64,000 bases of DNA, taken from Paeniglutamicibacter gangotriensis Lz1y. Lineage in GTDB: Bacteria; Actinomycetota; Actinomycetes; Actinomycetales; Micrococcaceae. The notes under the pieces were generated by a model. It saw only the letters and a program-made list of their open reading frames with translations. It did not search any database and was not told the DNA's origin. How positions within the stretch are numbered: the stretch's first letter is position 1; every line of letters begins with the position of its first letter. This document shows positions 17,794 to 28,300 of the stretch, one piece after another. The stretch is from NCBI RefSeq assembly GCF_000348945.1, contig NZ_AOCK01000012.1, positions 1 to 64,000 on the forward strand. The letters run 5' to 3'. Position numbers and translations under genes: made by a program.

Positions 17794-17936
17794 CACTTCG
17801 AAACTAACACGTTCGGGGGCGCTTAGCGCCCCTATGTCGCGACGCCGCCACGGGGTATGTGACCAAAACGTCACCGGGACTCCCACACAGGTGTTTTAGG
17901 CCCTGATCTGCCCACCGGGGCACTAGACTGGTGGGG

Positions 17937-18338
17937 ATGTCACAGAACCCTGCCTTCGCCGCTCCCGCCACCGTCGGGGGCAAGCTTTCCCCGCAGATTG
18001 CCGCCGCCCTGAAAAAGGACGACGCCGGACTGGTGGCCGCCATCATCCAGCAGCACGGATCCGGAGAGGTCCTGATGCTTGGTTGGATGGATGATGAAGC
18101 GCTGCGCCGCACCCTCACCACCGGGCGGGTCACCTTCTGGTCCCGCTCGCGCAACGAATACTGGCGCAAGGGTGACACCTCCGGGCACTCCCAGCTGGTC
18201 CGTTCCGTGGCCTTGGACTGCGACGGCGACGCACTGCTGGTGATCGTCGACCAGATCGGTGCGGCCTGCCACACCGGGGCACACACCTGCTTTGACGGAC
18301 GCGAACTGCCGGCAACCGTCGGCCGCCGCGTTTCCTAA
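17937..18338 (+). CDS. hisI: Phosphoribosyl-AMP cyclohydrolase
   Basis: Third step of histidine synthesis. 133 residues with the zinc/magnesium site [21 protein letters not shown] and an upstream [18 protein letters not shown] signature. The ATG at 17937 follows TAGACT (17924-17929) by seven bases with no ribosome site, so it may be translated leaderless and this may be the promoter of the whole hisI-trp operon. trpE starts 47 nt downstream. Confidence 0.94.
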   Translation: MSQNPAFAAPATVGGKLSPQIAAALKKDDAGLVAAIIQQHGSGEVLMLGWMDDEALRRTLTTGRVTFWSRSRNEYWRKGDTSGHSQLVRSVALDCDGDALLVIVDQIGAACHTGAHTCFDGRELPATVGRRVS

Positions 18339-18385
18339 CGCAGACCACTTTTCTTTATCCGCAACACGCAAGGATCCTTTCCCCC

Positions 18386-19945
18386 ATGCAACCTCTCGGC
18401 GCACTTTCGCCCACCCGCGAGCAGTTCCGCGCCTTGGCCGCCGAACGCCGCGTCATCCCCGTCACCATGAGGGTGCTGGCCGATGAGCTGACACCCATCT
18501 CGGTCTACCGCAGGCTAGCCAACGGGCGGCCCGGAACATTTCTGCTGGAATCGGCTGCGGCCGGGGGAGTCTGGTCACGCTACTCCTTTATCGGCGTGAA
18601 CTCGCCTGCGACGCTGACCACCCTCGACGGCAAGGCCCACTGGCTGGGCACCCCACCGGACGGGATGCCCTGCGATGGCAACCCTGTCGAGGTGCTGCGC
18701 GACACGGTCCGTGCGCTGCGTACCGAACCGTTGGAAGGACTGCCGCCGCTGACCAGCGGCATGGTCGGCTTCATCGGCTGGGAAGCGGTGAGGCACTGGG
18801 AGAAGCTGCCCAACCCGCCGGTGGACGATCTGCACCTGCCGGAGCTCGCCATGAACCTGGTCGGCGATATGGCCGTGCATGACAACACCGATGGCACCCT
18901 GACGCTGATCGCTAACGCCATCAACTTCAACGGCACCACCGAGGGCGTCGACGGGGCCTACGACCACGCGGTCTCCCGCCTCAAAACCATGCTTGACACG
19001 CTCGGCGAAGCTGCCGAAAACCCCGTCTCGGTGCTCTCGGGCACCAACGTCCCGGCCGACGAACTGATGAACGCCGTCACCCACTCCTGGGACGAAGACT
19101 CCTACCGCCAAGCAGTACTGCGCGGCAAGGAAGCCATCGTGGAGGGCGAAGTCTTCCAGGTGGTCGTCTCGCGCCGCTTCGAACTGGAAACCCATGCCGA
19201 CCCGCTGGATGTCTACCGAATCCTGCGCGGCACCAACCCCAGCCCGTACATGTACCTGTACAGCCTGCAAGACGCGCACGGCAAGGACTACTCGATCGTC
19301 GGGTCCTCACCCGAGGCCCTGGTCACCGTCAACGACGACCACGTAGTCACCCACCCGATCGCCGGCTCACGCCCGCGCGGGGTCACCTACGAGGACGACG
19401 TGCAGCACGAGAAGAACCTGCTGAACGATGAAAAGGAACGCGCCGAGCACCTGATGCTGGTCGATCTCTCGCGCAACGACCTCTCCAAGGTCTGCGTCCC
19501 GGGCTCGGTCGAGGTCACCCAGTTCATGGAGGTCGAACGCTTCAGCCACATCATGCACCTGGTCTCCAACGTGGTCGGCAAGCTGGCGCCCGGACATGAC
19601 GGCTACGACGTGCTGGCAGCAACCTTCCCGGCCGGAACCCTCTCCGGGGCACCCAAGCCGCGCGCGCTGCAACTGCTGGACGAATACGAGCCCTACCGCC
19701 GCGGCATCTATGGCGGGGTGGTCGGTTACCTGGACTTCACCGGGGACATGGACATGGCCATCGCGATCCGCTCGGCACTGATCAAGAACAACCGCGCCTA
19801 CGTGCAGGCCGGTGGAGGCATCGTCGCCGACTCGGACCTGGACGCCGAGGCGTTAGAAACCATCAACAAGTCGGCTGCACCGCTGCGCGCCGTCTGGGCC
19901 GCCGGGACCATGGCCGGGGCACGAGTGGAGCAAGACCAATCATGA
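18386..19945 (+). CDS. trpE: Anthranilate synthase component I
   Basis: Makes anthranilate from chorismate with the TrpG glutaminase, which is not in this window. 519 residues. The N-terminal domain carries FLLESAAAGG, matching the LLES motif that binds tryptophan for feedback inhibition. The C-terminal chorismate-binding domain has the NPSPYM, PIAGSRPRG and FPAGTLSGAPK signatures. An AAGGA site precedes the ATG. Its stop overlaps the next gene (ATGA). Confidence 0.96.
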   Translation: MQPLGALSPTREQFRALAAERRVIPVTMRVLADELTPISVYRRLANGRPGTFLLESAAAGGVWSRYSFIGVNSPATLTTLDGKAHWLGTPPDGMPCDGNPVEVLRDTVRALRTEPLEGLPPLTSGMVGFIGWEAVRHWEKLPNPPVDDLHLPELAMNLVGDMAVHDNTDGTLTLIANAINFNGTTEGVDGAYDHAVSRLKTMLDTLGEAAENPVSVLSGTNVPADELMNAVTHSWDEDSYRQAVLRGKEAIVEGEVFQVVVSRRFELETHADPLDVYRILRGTNPSPYMYLYSLQDAHGKDYSIVGSSPEALVTVNDDHVVTHPIAGSRPRGVTYEDDVQHEKNLLNDEKERAEHLMLVDLSRNDLSKVCVPGSVEVTQFMEVERFSHIMHLVSNVVGKLAPGHDGYDVLAATFPAGTLSGAPKPRALQLLDEYEPYRRGIYGGVVGYLDFTGDMDMAIAIRSALIKNNRAYVQAGGGIVADSDLDAEALETINKSAAPLRAVWAAGTMAGARVEQDQS

Positions 19946-20547
19946 GCACAGTGAAGAAGCCGCGCAGTAACTACAAGCGCCGGGTGATGCTGCTGGGCCT
20001 GCTCGGAGCGCTCGTAGCGCTGGGCATCAGCACCCGCACCTGGATCACCGTCCAGCCCGCGGTGGGCACCGTGAAGATCCCGCTGATCGAAGTCGCCGGA
20101 TCGGATGCGGCAACGGCGGTGGCGGCCTTGGCCGTGGTCGCGCTGGCCGGATCGTTGGCCGCCATGATCGCCGGGAAGATCGCACGCTGGATCATTGCGG
20201 TGATCTTGTTGCTGGCCGGCGGCGGCATCGCCGGGTCCGGCATCGTGGTGCTGTCCGACCCGGTGGCCGCGGCCGCCACGAAGGTCGGCGAGGCCACCGG
20301 GTTGAATGCTTCAGATGGCGTCTACCACGTGGGCATCTGGCCCTGGTTCTCGATCTTGGCCGGGTTGCTGCTCGTGGCCGCGGCACTGCTGCTGGCCATC
20401 ACCGGTCGGCATTGGAAGAGTTCGCGCAAGTACACCAGGGACGCCGCAGCCGGTGCCCCGGCGTCCGGCGGCCAGGCCTCCGAGGGGCGAATCGATGAAA
20501 TCACCGGTTGGGACTCGCTCTCCCGGGGAGATGATCCCACCGGCTGA
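19942..20547 (+). CDS. Trp biosynthesis-associated membrane protein (TIGR02234-like)
   Basis: 201 residues with four hydrophobic helices (about 12-28, 50-72, 74-95, 130-153) and a polar C-terminal tail. Proteins of this type occur almost only in actinobacterial tryptophan operons, between trpE and trpC. Their role is unknown; transport or membrane anchoring has been suggested but not shown. Translationally coupled to trpE by ATGA. Confidence 0.8.
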   Translation: MSTVKKPRSNYKRRVMLLGLLGALVALGISTRTWITVQPAVGTVKIPLIEVAGSDAATAVAALAVVALAGSLAAMIAGKIARWIIAVILLLAGGGIAGSGIVVLSDPVAAAATKVGEATGLNASDGVYHVGIWPWFSILAGLLLVAAALLLAITGRHWKSSRKYTRDAAAGAPASGGQASEGRIDEITGWDSLSRGDDPTG

Positions 20548-20661
20548 ACCGCACACACAACGCAACATGGCATGCCATCGTCTTAAAGAATGGCAGAATA
20601 GAAGCGAGAATCTTCTCGGGAGGAATCCCGATTCGCACGAGGTGAGAAGGAGTATCCCACC

Positions 20662-20913
20662 ATGGCTAACGCCAACCCCCAGATCGATCCCATGCACTCC
20701 GAAGAAATCGGACACGGCAATTCGCGTGCCGCATGGTCCATGTACGGCATCATGATGGTCGGTTTCGTCATTGGCGGCATCGCCTTCGCCGCGCACAACC
20801 ACGTTGTGGTCTACGCGTCGGTCGGGATCGTCATCCTCGGCCTGATCGTCGGCTGGATCATGAAGAAGGCCGGTTTCGGCGTCGGTGGCCCCAAGTCTGG
20901 TTTCACACACTAG
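20662..20913 (+). CDS. HGxxPAAW-like small membrane protein
   Basis: 83 residues: a short polar N-terminus with HGNSRAAW, then two transmembrane helices (about 28-43 and 46-63) and a [13 protein letters not shown] tail. The motif matches the HGxxPAAW family found in actinobacterial trp operons, with Arg replacing the usual Pro. An AGAAGGAG ribosome site lies upstream. Function unknown. trpC starts only 2 nt after its stop. Confidence 0.78.
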   Translation: MANANPQIDPMHSEEIGHGNSRAAWSMYGIMMVGFVIGGIAFAAHNHVVVYASVGIVILGLIVGWIMKKAGFGVGGPKSGFTH

Positions 20914-20915
20914 TC

Positions 20916-21746
20916 GTGAGCGTACTAACTGAAATCATCGCGGGCGTTCGGATTGATCTGGACGCCCGTCGGTCCATCCTCGGCCAAGCGGAAATCGAGG
21001 CTGCTGCCGCTGCCGCGGTCCCGGCACTCGATGCCTATGCCGCTCTGGGCGGTCACACCGACCCCGCCCAGCGGGATCACACGCTTCATGTGATCTCCGA
21101 AGTGAAACGCAAGTCTCCGTCCAAGGGTGCGTTGGCCGAGATCGGCCGACCCGAGGATCTTGCCGTGGCCTACGAGGCCGGTGGTGCCTCGGTGATCTCC
21201 GTGCTGACCGAGGAACGCCGCTTCGGCGGTTCCTTGGCCGATTTCGATGCGGTCCGCGCCGCGGTGAAAATCCCGCTGCTGCGCAAGGACTTCACCGTCG
21301 AGGAGTACCAGATCTATGAGGCCCGCGCCCACGGTGCGGACCTGGTGCTGTTGATTGTCGCAGCACTCGACGATGCGCAGCTGCGCGGGTTCCTGGACCT
21401 CACACACGCACTGGGCATGAACGCCTTGGTCGAGACGCATACCGCCGAAGAGATCGCCCGCGCGGTCGCCGTGGGTGCCAAGATCATCGGCGTGAACGTA
21501 CGCAACCTCAAGACCCTTGACGTGGACCGCGGCAACTTCGCCCGGCTTGCGTCGGGGATCCCCTCGGATGTGGTGATCATCGCCGAATCCGGCGTCCGTG
21601 GCGTCGCCGATGTCGAGCACTATGCACAGCACGGTGCCGACGCTATCTTGGTCGGCGAGGCCTTGGTCAAAGACAACGACCCGCGCACCGCCGTCAAAAA
21701 CTTTGGTGCCGCCGGAACCGCGGCCAAACCGCAACGCGCCGGCTAA
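20916..21746 (+). CDS. trpC: Indole-3-glycerol phosphate synthase
   Basis: Closes the indole ring from CdRP. 276-residue TIM barrel. Signatures include [13 protein letters not shown] (catalytic Glu and Lys), [50 protein letters not shown] and IAESGVRG. The GTG at 20916 is chosen because the longer frame from 20733 overlaps the preceding membrane-protein gene. It is coupled to that gene by a 2-nt spacing. Confidence 0.96.
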   Translation: MSVLTEIIAGVRIDLDARRSILGQAEIEAAAAAAVPALDAYAALGGHTDPAQRDHTLHVISEVKRKSPSKGALAEIGRPEDLAVAYEAGGASVISVLTEERRFGGSLADFDAVRAAVKIPLLRKDFTVEEYQIYEARAHGADLVLLIVAALDDAQLRGFLDLTHALGMNALVETHTAEEIARAVAVGAKIIGVNVRNLKTLDVDRGNFARLASGIPSDVVIIAESGVRGVADVEHYAQHGADAILVGEALVKDNDPRTAVKNFGAAGTAAKPQRAG

Positions 21747-21801
21747 GCCACCACCTGCAACACCCCTCGAAGAATTCCTGAGCTAGAAAAGGATGCGCCA
21801 G

Positions 21802-23094
21802 ATGACCCCGAAGACCGGTGACCCAGATATGGGCGGAAACCAGCCAACCCCCGCTGAAGCCTCTTCGCTGCGGCACGCCGCGGGCCCCTACTTCGGGGAC
21901 TACGGCGGACGCTGGATGCCTGAGTCGCTCATCGCGGCCATGGACGAGCTCACCGAGACCTTCGAGGCGGCCAAGGCCGACCCGTCGTTCATCGCCGAGG
22001 TCAAGGAACTGAACAAGAACTACTCGGGCCGTCCCTCGCTGCTCACCGAGGCCAAGCGCTTTGGTGCGGCGGCAGGTGGGGTGCGCGTCTTCCTCAAGCG
22101 CGAGGACCTCAACCACACGGGCAGCCACAAGATCAACAACGTGCTGGGCCAGGCACTGCTGGCCAAGCGCATGGGCAAGACCCGGATCATCGCCGAAACC
22201 GGGGCCGGCCAGCACGGGGTCGCCTCGGCCACCGCAGCGGCACTGATGGGCCTGGAATGCGTGGTCTACATGGGCGCCGAAGACACTCGGCGGCAGTCGC
22301 TGAACGTGGCACGCATGCAGCTGCTTGGTGCCACCGTGATCCCGGTGACCGCCGGATCACAGACACTCAAGGACGCCATCAACGAGGCCCTGCGAGACTG
22401 GGTAGCCAACGTGGGCAACACCCACTACCTGCTGGGCACTGCCGCCGGCGGACACCCGTTCCCGGCCATGGTGCGCTACTTCCACGAAGTCATCGGCGAG
22501 GAAGCCCGCGAACAGATCATCGCCCAGACCGGAAGGCTGCCCGACGCCGTGGCAGCCTGCATCGGCGGCGGCTCCAACGCCATCGGCATCTTCCACGGCT
22601 TCCTCGACGACGCCGAGGTCGAGCTCTATGGCTTCGAGGCCGGGGGAGACGGCGTGGGCACCGACCGCCACGCCGCCACCATCACCCTGGGCAAACCCGG
22701 AGTACTGCATGGGGCCAAGAGCTACCTGATGCAGGACGACGACGGGCAGACCATCGAGTCGCACTCGATCTCCGCCGGCCTGGACTACCCGGGCGTCGGA
22801 CCCGAGCACGCCTACCTGGCCGACATCGGCCGGGTGAACTACGAGCCGATCACCGACACCGAGGCCATGGACGCCTTCTCGCTGCTCTGCCGCACCGAAG
22901 GCATCATTCCGGCCATCGAATCCTCGCACGCGCTGGCCGGTGTCCTGAAGATCGCCGAACGCAAGATCGCCGCCGGAGTCGTTCCGGAAGAGACCATCAT
23001 TGTCGCGAACCTCTCGGGCCGCGGCGACAAGGACGTCGGCACCGCCGCCGAGTGGTTCAACCTCATCGACAACGCACAGAAGGACGCCAAGTGA
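21802..23094 (+). CDS. trpB: Tryptophan synthase beta chain
   Basis: Joins indole and serine to give tryptophan using PLP. 430 residues. The PLP lysine is in HTGSHKINN, the phosphate loop is GGGSNAIG, and [10 protein letters not shown] and [13 protein letters not shown] are typical. AAAAGG lies nine bases before the ATG at 21802; the in-frame ATG at 21793 is too close to it. The stop overlaps trpA (GTGA), as expected for the alpha2beta2 complex partners. Confidence 0.96.
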   Translation: MTPKTGDPDMGGNQPTPAEASSLRHAAGPYFGDYGGRWMPESLIAAMDELTETFEAAKADPSFIAEVKELNKNYSGRPSLLTEAKRFGAAAGGVRVFLKREDLNHTGSHKINNVLGQALLAKRMGKTRIIAETGAGQHGVASATAAALMGLECVVYMGAEDTRRQSLNVARMQLLGATVIPVTAGSQTLKDAINEALRDWVANVGNTHYLLGTAAGGHPFPAMVRYFHEVIGEEAREQIIAQTGRLPDAVAACIGGGSNAIGIFHGFLDDAEVELYGFEAGGDGVGTDRHAATITLGKPGVLHGAKSYLMQDDDGQTIESHSISAGLDYPGVGPEHAYLADIGRVNYEPITDTEAMDAFSLLCRTEGIIPAIESSHALAGVLKIAERKIAAGVVPEETIIVANLSGRGDKDVGTAAEWFNLIDNAQKDAK

Positions 23095-23885
23095 GCCCCG
23101 TATCGAAAAGCGGCGCAGCAATTGCCGCAGCCCGTGCCGAAGGCCGCCCGGCGCTGATCTGTTACCTGCCCGCCGGATTCCCCGACGTGCAGGGCACCAT
23201 CGATGCAGCCGTGGCGATGGCAGAGAACGGCGCAGACATCATCGAAGTCGGCATCCCGTACTCGGACCCGGTCATGGACGGATCGGTCATCCAGGCCGCC
23301 ACCGTGCAGTCGCTGGTCCAGGGCTTCAAGGTCGCCCAGGTCTTCGACATCGTCAAGGGCATCACGGAGCGCTGCAGCGCCACGGTGATGATCATGACCT
23401 ACTGGAACCCGGTATTGCGCATGGGCGTGGACGAGTTCGCCCGCCGCCTGGCCGAGGCCGGCGGCGCCGGACTGATCACCCCGGACCTGGTCCCCGATGA
23501 AGCCGCCGAATGGTTTGAGGCCTCCGACAAGTACGGGCTCGACCGCGTCTTCCTGGTCGCACCCTCCTCCACCGAGGCCCGCATGAAGGCCACCGTGGCC
23601 GCCAGCCGCGGCTTCGTGTACTGCGTCTCGATCATGGGCGTCACCGGCGCCCGAGACACCGTCTCCGACGCCGCCGCCGCAGTGGTTGCCGCGGCACACG
23701 CCGCCGGCGCCGAGAACGCCTGCGTCGGATTGGGTGTCTCGGCGCGCAAGCACGTAGAAGAAATCGGCGCCTACTCCGACGGCGTGATCGTGGGCACCGC
23801 ACTGGTGGCCGCATTGCGCGACGGGGGAGTCGAAGCCGTTGGTCGGCTGACGGCCGAACTCAGCGGGCGGGCAGCGAAAGTATGA
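23091..23885 (+). CDS. trpA: Tryptophan synthase alpha chain
   Basis: Cleaves indole-glycerol phosphate and channels indole to TrpB. 264 residues with catalytic blocks [13 protein letters not shown] (Asp) and [11 protein letters not shown], then [11 protein letters not shown] and the phosphate loop [10 protein letters not shown]. The GTG start overlaps the trpB stop, which rules out the longer frame that begins at 22257 inside trpB. The stop overlaps lgt (ATGA). Confidence 0.96.
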   Translation: MSPVSKSGAAIAAARAEGRPALICYLPAGFPDVQGTIDAAVAMAENGADIIEVGIPYSDPVMDGSVIQAATVQSLVQGFKVAQVFDIVKGITERCSATVMIMTYWNPVLRMGVDEFARRLAEAGGAGLITPDLVPDEAAEWFEASDKYGLDRVFLVAPSSTEARMKATVAASRGFVYCVSIMGVTGARDTVSDAAAAVVAAAHAAGAENACVGLGVSARKHVEEIGAYSDGVIVGTALVAALRDGGVEAVGRLTAELSGRAAKV

Positions 23886-24913
23886 TGCAGCTGGCCGTTG
23901 CCGGAACCCACGTCCTGGCCTCGATTCCGAGCCCACCACCAGAATTCTCGAAGTTCTCCATCGGCCCGCTGACCATCCACGCCTACGCCATCTGCATCAT
24001 GATCGGCATCGTCTCCGCGATGTGGATGACCGCGCGCCGCTGGCGTGCCAAGGGCGGCCCCGAGGACGTGGTCTGGGACATCTGCATCTGGGCGATCCCC
24101 TTCGGCATCATCGGTGGGCGCCTCTACCATGTGCTGGTCACCGACCCCGAGTACTACTTCGGGCTCGGCGGTCAGTCGGCCCATTGGGCCGAGATCCCCC
24201 AGATCTGGGCCGGCGGACTGGGCATCATGGGCGCCATTTCGCTCGGCTCCCTGGGTGCCTGGATAGCCTGTCGTCGCGCCGGAGTGCGCCTCTCGGCCTT
24301 CCTTGATGCAGCGGTCCCGGGCGTACTACTGGCCCAGGCCTTCGGCCGCTGGGGCAACTGGTTCAACCAGGAACTCTTCGGGGCGCCCACCACCTTGCCG
24401 TGGGGCCTGGAAATCGATGCGAACAGCTACAACTTCCCTCCGGGGCTTCCGGCCGGAACCCTGTTCCAGCCCACCTTCCTCTACGAATCACTGTGGAACG
24501 TCGCCGGGGTGTTCTTGCTGCTGGCCCTGGACCGCAAGTTCAAACTGCGCCGCGGTGCGATGTTCTGGGCCTACATCACCTGGTACGGCATCGGGCGGAC
24601 CATCATGGAAACCATGCGCATCGATGCGGCCGACACCATCACCATCTTGGGCATCGGGTTGCGCGTGCACATGTGGCTGGCCATTGCCATGATCATCATG
24701 GGCATCATTGGCATGGTCTTTGTGCTCACCCGCTTGCGACCGCTTCCGGACCCCGGGGTGTACCTCAAGGGCCGCGAACCCCAGCCCGAGGTCGCCGCAG
24801 CAACCACTGCGGGCGATGCCGGCGCAGCCGAGACCAAGCTCGAGAACAAACCGGAGGACGCTAAGCCGGAAAACGGCACACCGACCGACGGCAAGGCCCC
24901 GCCGGCCAGCTGA
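23882..24913 (+). CDS. lgt: Prolipoprotein diacylglyceryl transferase
   Basis: Membrane enzyme that attaches diacylglycerol to the lipobox Cys of prelipoproteins. 343 residues with about seven transmembrane helices. Key segments: GIIGGRLYHVL, IWAGGLGIMG, and the signature FGRWGNWFNQELFG containing the essential Arg and Asn. A hydrophilic Ala/Glu/Lys-rich tail of about 60 residues is common in actinobacteria. It is the last gene of the hisI-trp transcript and is followed by a strong hairpin. Confidence 0.95.
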   Translation: MMQLAVAGTHVLASIPSPPPEFSKFSIGPLTIHAYAICIMIGIVSAMWMTARRWRAKGGPEDVVWDICIWAIPFGIIGGRLYHVLVTDPEYYFGLGGQSAHWAEIPQIWAGGLGIMGAISLGSLGAWIACRRAGVRLSAFLDAAVPGVLLAQAFGRWGNWFNQELFGAPTTLPWGLEIDANSYNFPPGLPAGTLFQPTFLYESLWNVAGVFLLLALDRKFKLRRGAMFWAYITWYGIGRTIMETMRIDAADTITILGIGLRVHMWLAIAMIIMGIIGMVFVLTRLRPLPDPGVYLKGREPQPEVAAATTAGDAGAAETKLENKPEDAKPENGTPTDGKAPPAS

Positions 24914-24935
24914 TCTGAGCCCACCTGCAGCCATT

Positions 24936-24985
24936 ACGACCCCCGTCATGACCCCTCCGTTGAGGGGAATCATGACGGGGGTCGT
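24936..24985 (+). terminator. Intrinsic terminator after the hisI-trp-lgt operon
   Basis: A long inverted repeat: ACGACCCCCGTCATGA pairs with TCATGACGGGGGTCGT, and an inner stem CCCCTC/GAGGGG surrounds a CGTT loop. No long U-tract follows, as is frequent in high-GC genomes. It closes the operon 22 nt after the lgt stop. Confidence 0.85.
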
Positions 24986-25390
24986 GTCGTTATGCGACGA
25001 AACTTTCAGGAAACTCAAAAGTACCTAGTCAGCAACGCATCTGAGATAGTCGCGAAAACTGTTGGAAACATGGGGGCGTATAAAACCGAAACATCTCGGT
25101 GCTAATCTTTTTTCACCACGGCAGCACCACGGAAAACGCGTCGAAACCCGCCATGCGTACCGCCAGCTGCCGGCAACCACAATGACGTGGAAGCACGGCT
25201 TCTTGCGCACCGCACACGCCGCGGACCCGCACGGCGGCCACGCACGGATCGATGCCGCCGCACTCGCACCACCCCCACGACAGGCCTCTTTGATACACCA
25301 GGGAGGCCGTTTCGTGAAGCCCAAAATCTCTCGGCCAACGTCGCCCGAAGAACAACCACCACCCGATAACACACCGAGAAGGGACAACTC
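24986..25390 (+). other. Long leader region upstream of gltB, no gene supported
   Basis: About 400 nt between the lgt terminator and gltB. The first part is AT-richer and contains TATAAA (25079) and TAATCT (25103), either of which could be a -10, but neither has a good -35 at normal spacing. The second part (25110-25390) is GC-rich with only short unconvincing frames. If transcription starts near 25090-25115 the message has a leader of roughly 280-300 nt. No known riboswitch class is recognised. Confidence 0.35.
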
Positions 25391-28300
25391 ATGAGCATGA
25401 CCGGAGTTCAGTTCAATGCCTCACCGCATTGTGGCGAGGACGTTTCCTCGCCCTTCACCAAGTTTGCCGAGATCCCCACCGCCCAGGGGCTCTACGACCC
25501 GGCCAACGAAAAAGACGCATGCGGCCTGGCGCTCATCGCCACGCTGAAACAAGTTGCCACCCACGAGATCGTGGAACAAGCCCTCGAGGCGCTGCGCCGC
25601 CTCGAACACCGTGGCGCGGTCGGTGCAGACGCCGGCACCGGTGACGGGGCAGGGATCCTCACCCAGATCCCCGACGCATTCTTCCGCGCCGTCACCGGCT
25701 TCACCCTTCCGGCCCCCGGTCGCTACGTGGCCGGCACCGCCTTCCTCCCACAGGATGCGGCCGAACGCGCCGCCGTCGTCACCGCCCTGGCGGAACTGGC
25801 AGCCGAGGAATCCTTGATCGTGCTCGGCTGGCGCGACGTCCCGGTAAACACCGAAGTCATCGGCGCCACCGCCCTAGGCTGCATGCCGCACTTCTCCCAA
25901 CTCTTCCTGGGCGCCGGCACCGACGACGAGACAGCGATGGACGCCCGCGCCTTCCGCATCCGTAAGCGCGCGCAGAACAAATTCGGGGTCTACTTCCCCT
26001 CATTCTCGACCACCACCATGGTCTATAAGGGCATGCTCTCCACCGAGCAACTCACCGGGTTCTACCCGGATTTGAGCGACGAACGCTTCGCCTCGCGCTT
26101 CGGCATCGTGCACTCGCGCTTCTCCACCAACACTTTCCCCTCCTGGCCGCTGGCCCAGCCCTTCCGCACCATCGCCCACAACGGTGAGATCAACACGGTG
26201 AAGGGCAACCGAAACTGGATGCGAGCCCGGCAATCACAGCTGGCCTCCGCGCTGCTCGGCGAGGTACCCGAGGAACTCTTTCCGATCTGCAGCCCCGGCG
26301 CCTCCGATTCGGCATCGTTCGACGAGGTCGCCGAACTGCTGATGCTCTCCGGGCGCCCCATCTCCCAAGCGATCATGATGATGATCCCCGAGGCCTGGGA
26401 AAACCACGCCACCATGGACGCGGACCGCCGGGCCTTCTACGAATACAACTCCATGCTCATGGAACCCTGGGACGGGCCCGCGGCGGTCTCCTTCACCGAC
26501 GGCACCCAGGTCGGTGCCGTGTTGGACCGCAACGGGCTGCGCCCGGCCCGCTACTGGATCACCACCGAGGGACTGGTCGTGCTGGCCTCCGAGGTCGGGG
26601 TCATCGACCTGCCCGCCGAGCAGATCGCTTCCAAGGGCCGGGTGGCCCCGGGCAAGATGTTTCTGGTGGACACCGCCGCCGGACGGATCATCAGCGACGA
26701 TGAAGTCAAGGCGCAGGTTGCTGCCTCGGCCCCCTGGGCGGACTGGGTCGCCGCCAACAAGATCCGCCTGACCGAGCTGCCGGACCTGGAACACGTTAAG
26801 CACAATTCCGCCTCCGTGCAGATCCGCCAGCGCACCTTCGGCTACACCACCGAGGAGCTGCGCATCCTGCTGGCCCCGATGGCCGCCCACGGTGCTGAGC
26901 CACTCGGGGCTATGGGCTCCGACACCCCGGTCGCGGTGCTCTCCGAGCGCCCCCGGCTGCTCTTCGACTACTTCACCCAGTCCTTCGCCCAGGTGACTAA
27001 CCCGCCGCTGGATTCCATCCGCGAGGAACTGGTCACCTCCCTGGGGATCAGCATTGGCCCGGACGGGAACCTTTTGGCCACCGGCAAGGTCGACGTGGCG
27101 CAGGTGTCCCTCGACTACCCGGTGATCACCAACGACGACACTGCCAAGATCGCCAACCTGCGTGATGACAACGGCGCCAAGGTCACCTTGAAGGTCCGCG
27201 GACTCTACCGCCCGGAGGGCGGAGAAACGGAGCTGCGCGCCCGACTCCAAGAGATCTGCGAAAAGGTCTCCGCCGCGGTGAACCGCGGCGTGAAGTTCAT
27301 TGTGCTCTCGGACCGGGATTCCAATGCCCAGTGGGCGCCGATCCCGTCGCTGCTGCTCACCAGTGCGGTGCACCACCACCTGCTCAAGAGCGCCAACCGC
27401 ACCAAGACCTCCCTAGTCATCGAGGCCGGGGACGTGCGCGAAGTGCATCATGTGGCGGTGCTCGTGGGATACGGCGCCTCGGCCATCAACCCCTACCTGG
27501 CCCTGGAATCTGTCGAAGAAATGGCCGTGCAGGGCGAACTGGGCGCGGTCACCCCCGCCCAAGCCCAGACCAACCTGATCAAGGCGCTGGGCAAGGGACT
27601 GCTGAAGATCATGTCCAAGATGGGCATCTCCACCGTGGCCTCCTATTGCGGGGCGCAGACCTTCGAGGCCCTGGGCCTGTCCCAGCGCGTGGTCGACCAG
27701 TACTTCACCGGCACCTCTTCCCAGCTCGGCGGGGTGGGCCTGGACATTGTCGCGAGTGAAACCGCGATGCGTCATGCCGGCGCCTACCCCTCGGACCTGA
27801 ACCCCGACGCGCACCGCGTGCTGGAAACTGGTGGCGAATACCAGTGGCGCCGCGAGGGTCCACCGCACCTGTTCAACCCGGAAACGGTCTTCAGGCTGCA
27901 ACATGCCACCCGTGAACGTCGTTATGACATCTTCAAGAAATACACTCAGGGCGTGGATGACCAGGCCAAGGGCCTGATGACGTTGCGTGGCCTGCTGGAC
28001 TTCAAGTTCGCGGAGCGCACACCCATTGATATCGAGCGTGTCGAACCGGTCTCGGAAATCGTGAAGCGATTCGCCACCGGCGCCATGAGCTACGGCTCGA
28101 TCTCCGCCGAGGCCCACGAGACCCTGGCCAGGGCCATGAATCGGCTGGGCGGCAAATCCAACACCGGCGAGGGCGGCGAGGACGTGGAGCGCCTGCTGGA
28201 TCCCGAGCGCCGCTCCGCGGTCAAGCAGATCGCCTCGGGCCGTTTCGGGGTCACCAGCATGTACCTCACCCACGCCGACGACATCCAGATCAAGATGGCC

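Noticed and set aside
22257-23090. Long in-frame upstream extension of trpA lying in trpB
   Set aside because: Arg/His-rich shadow of the trpB coding strand; the GTG overlapping the trpB stop fits TrpA.
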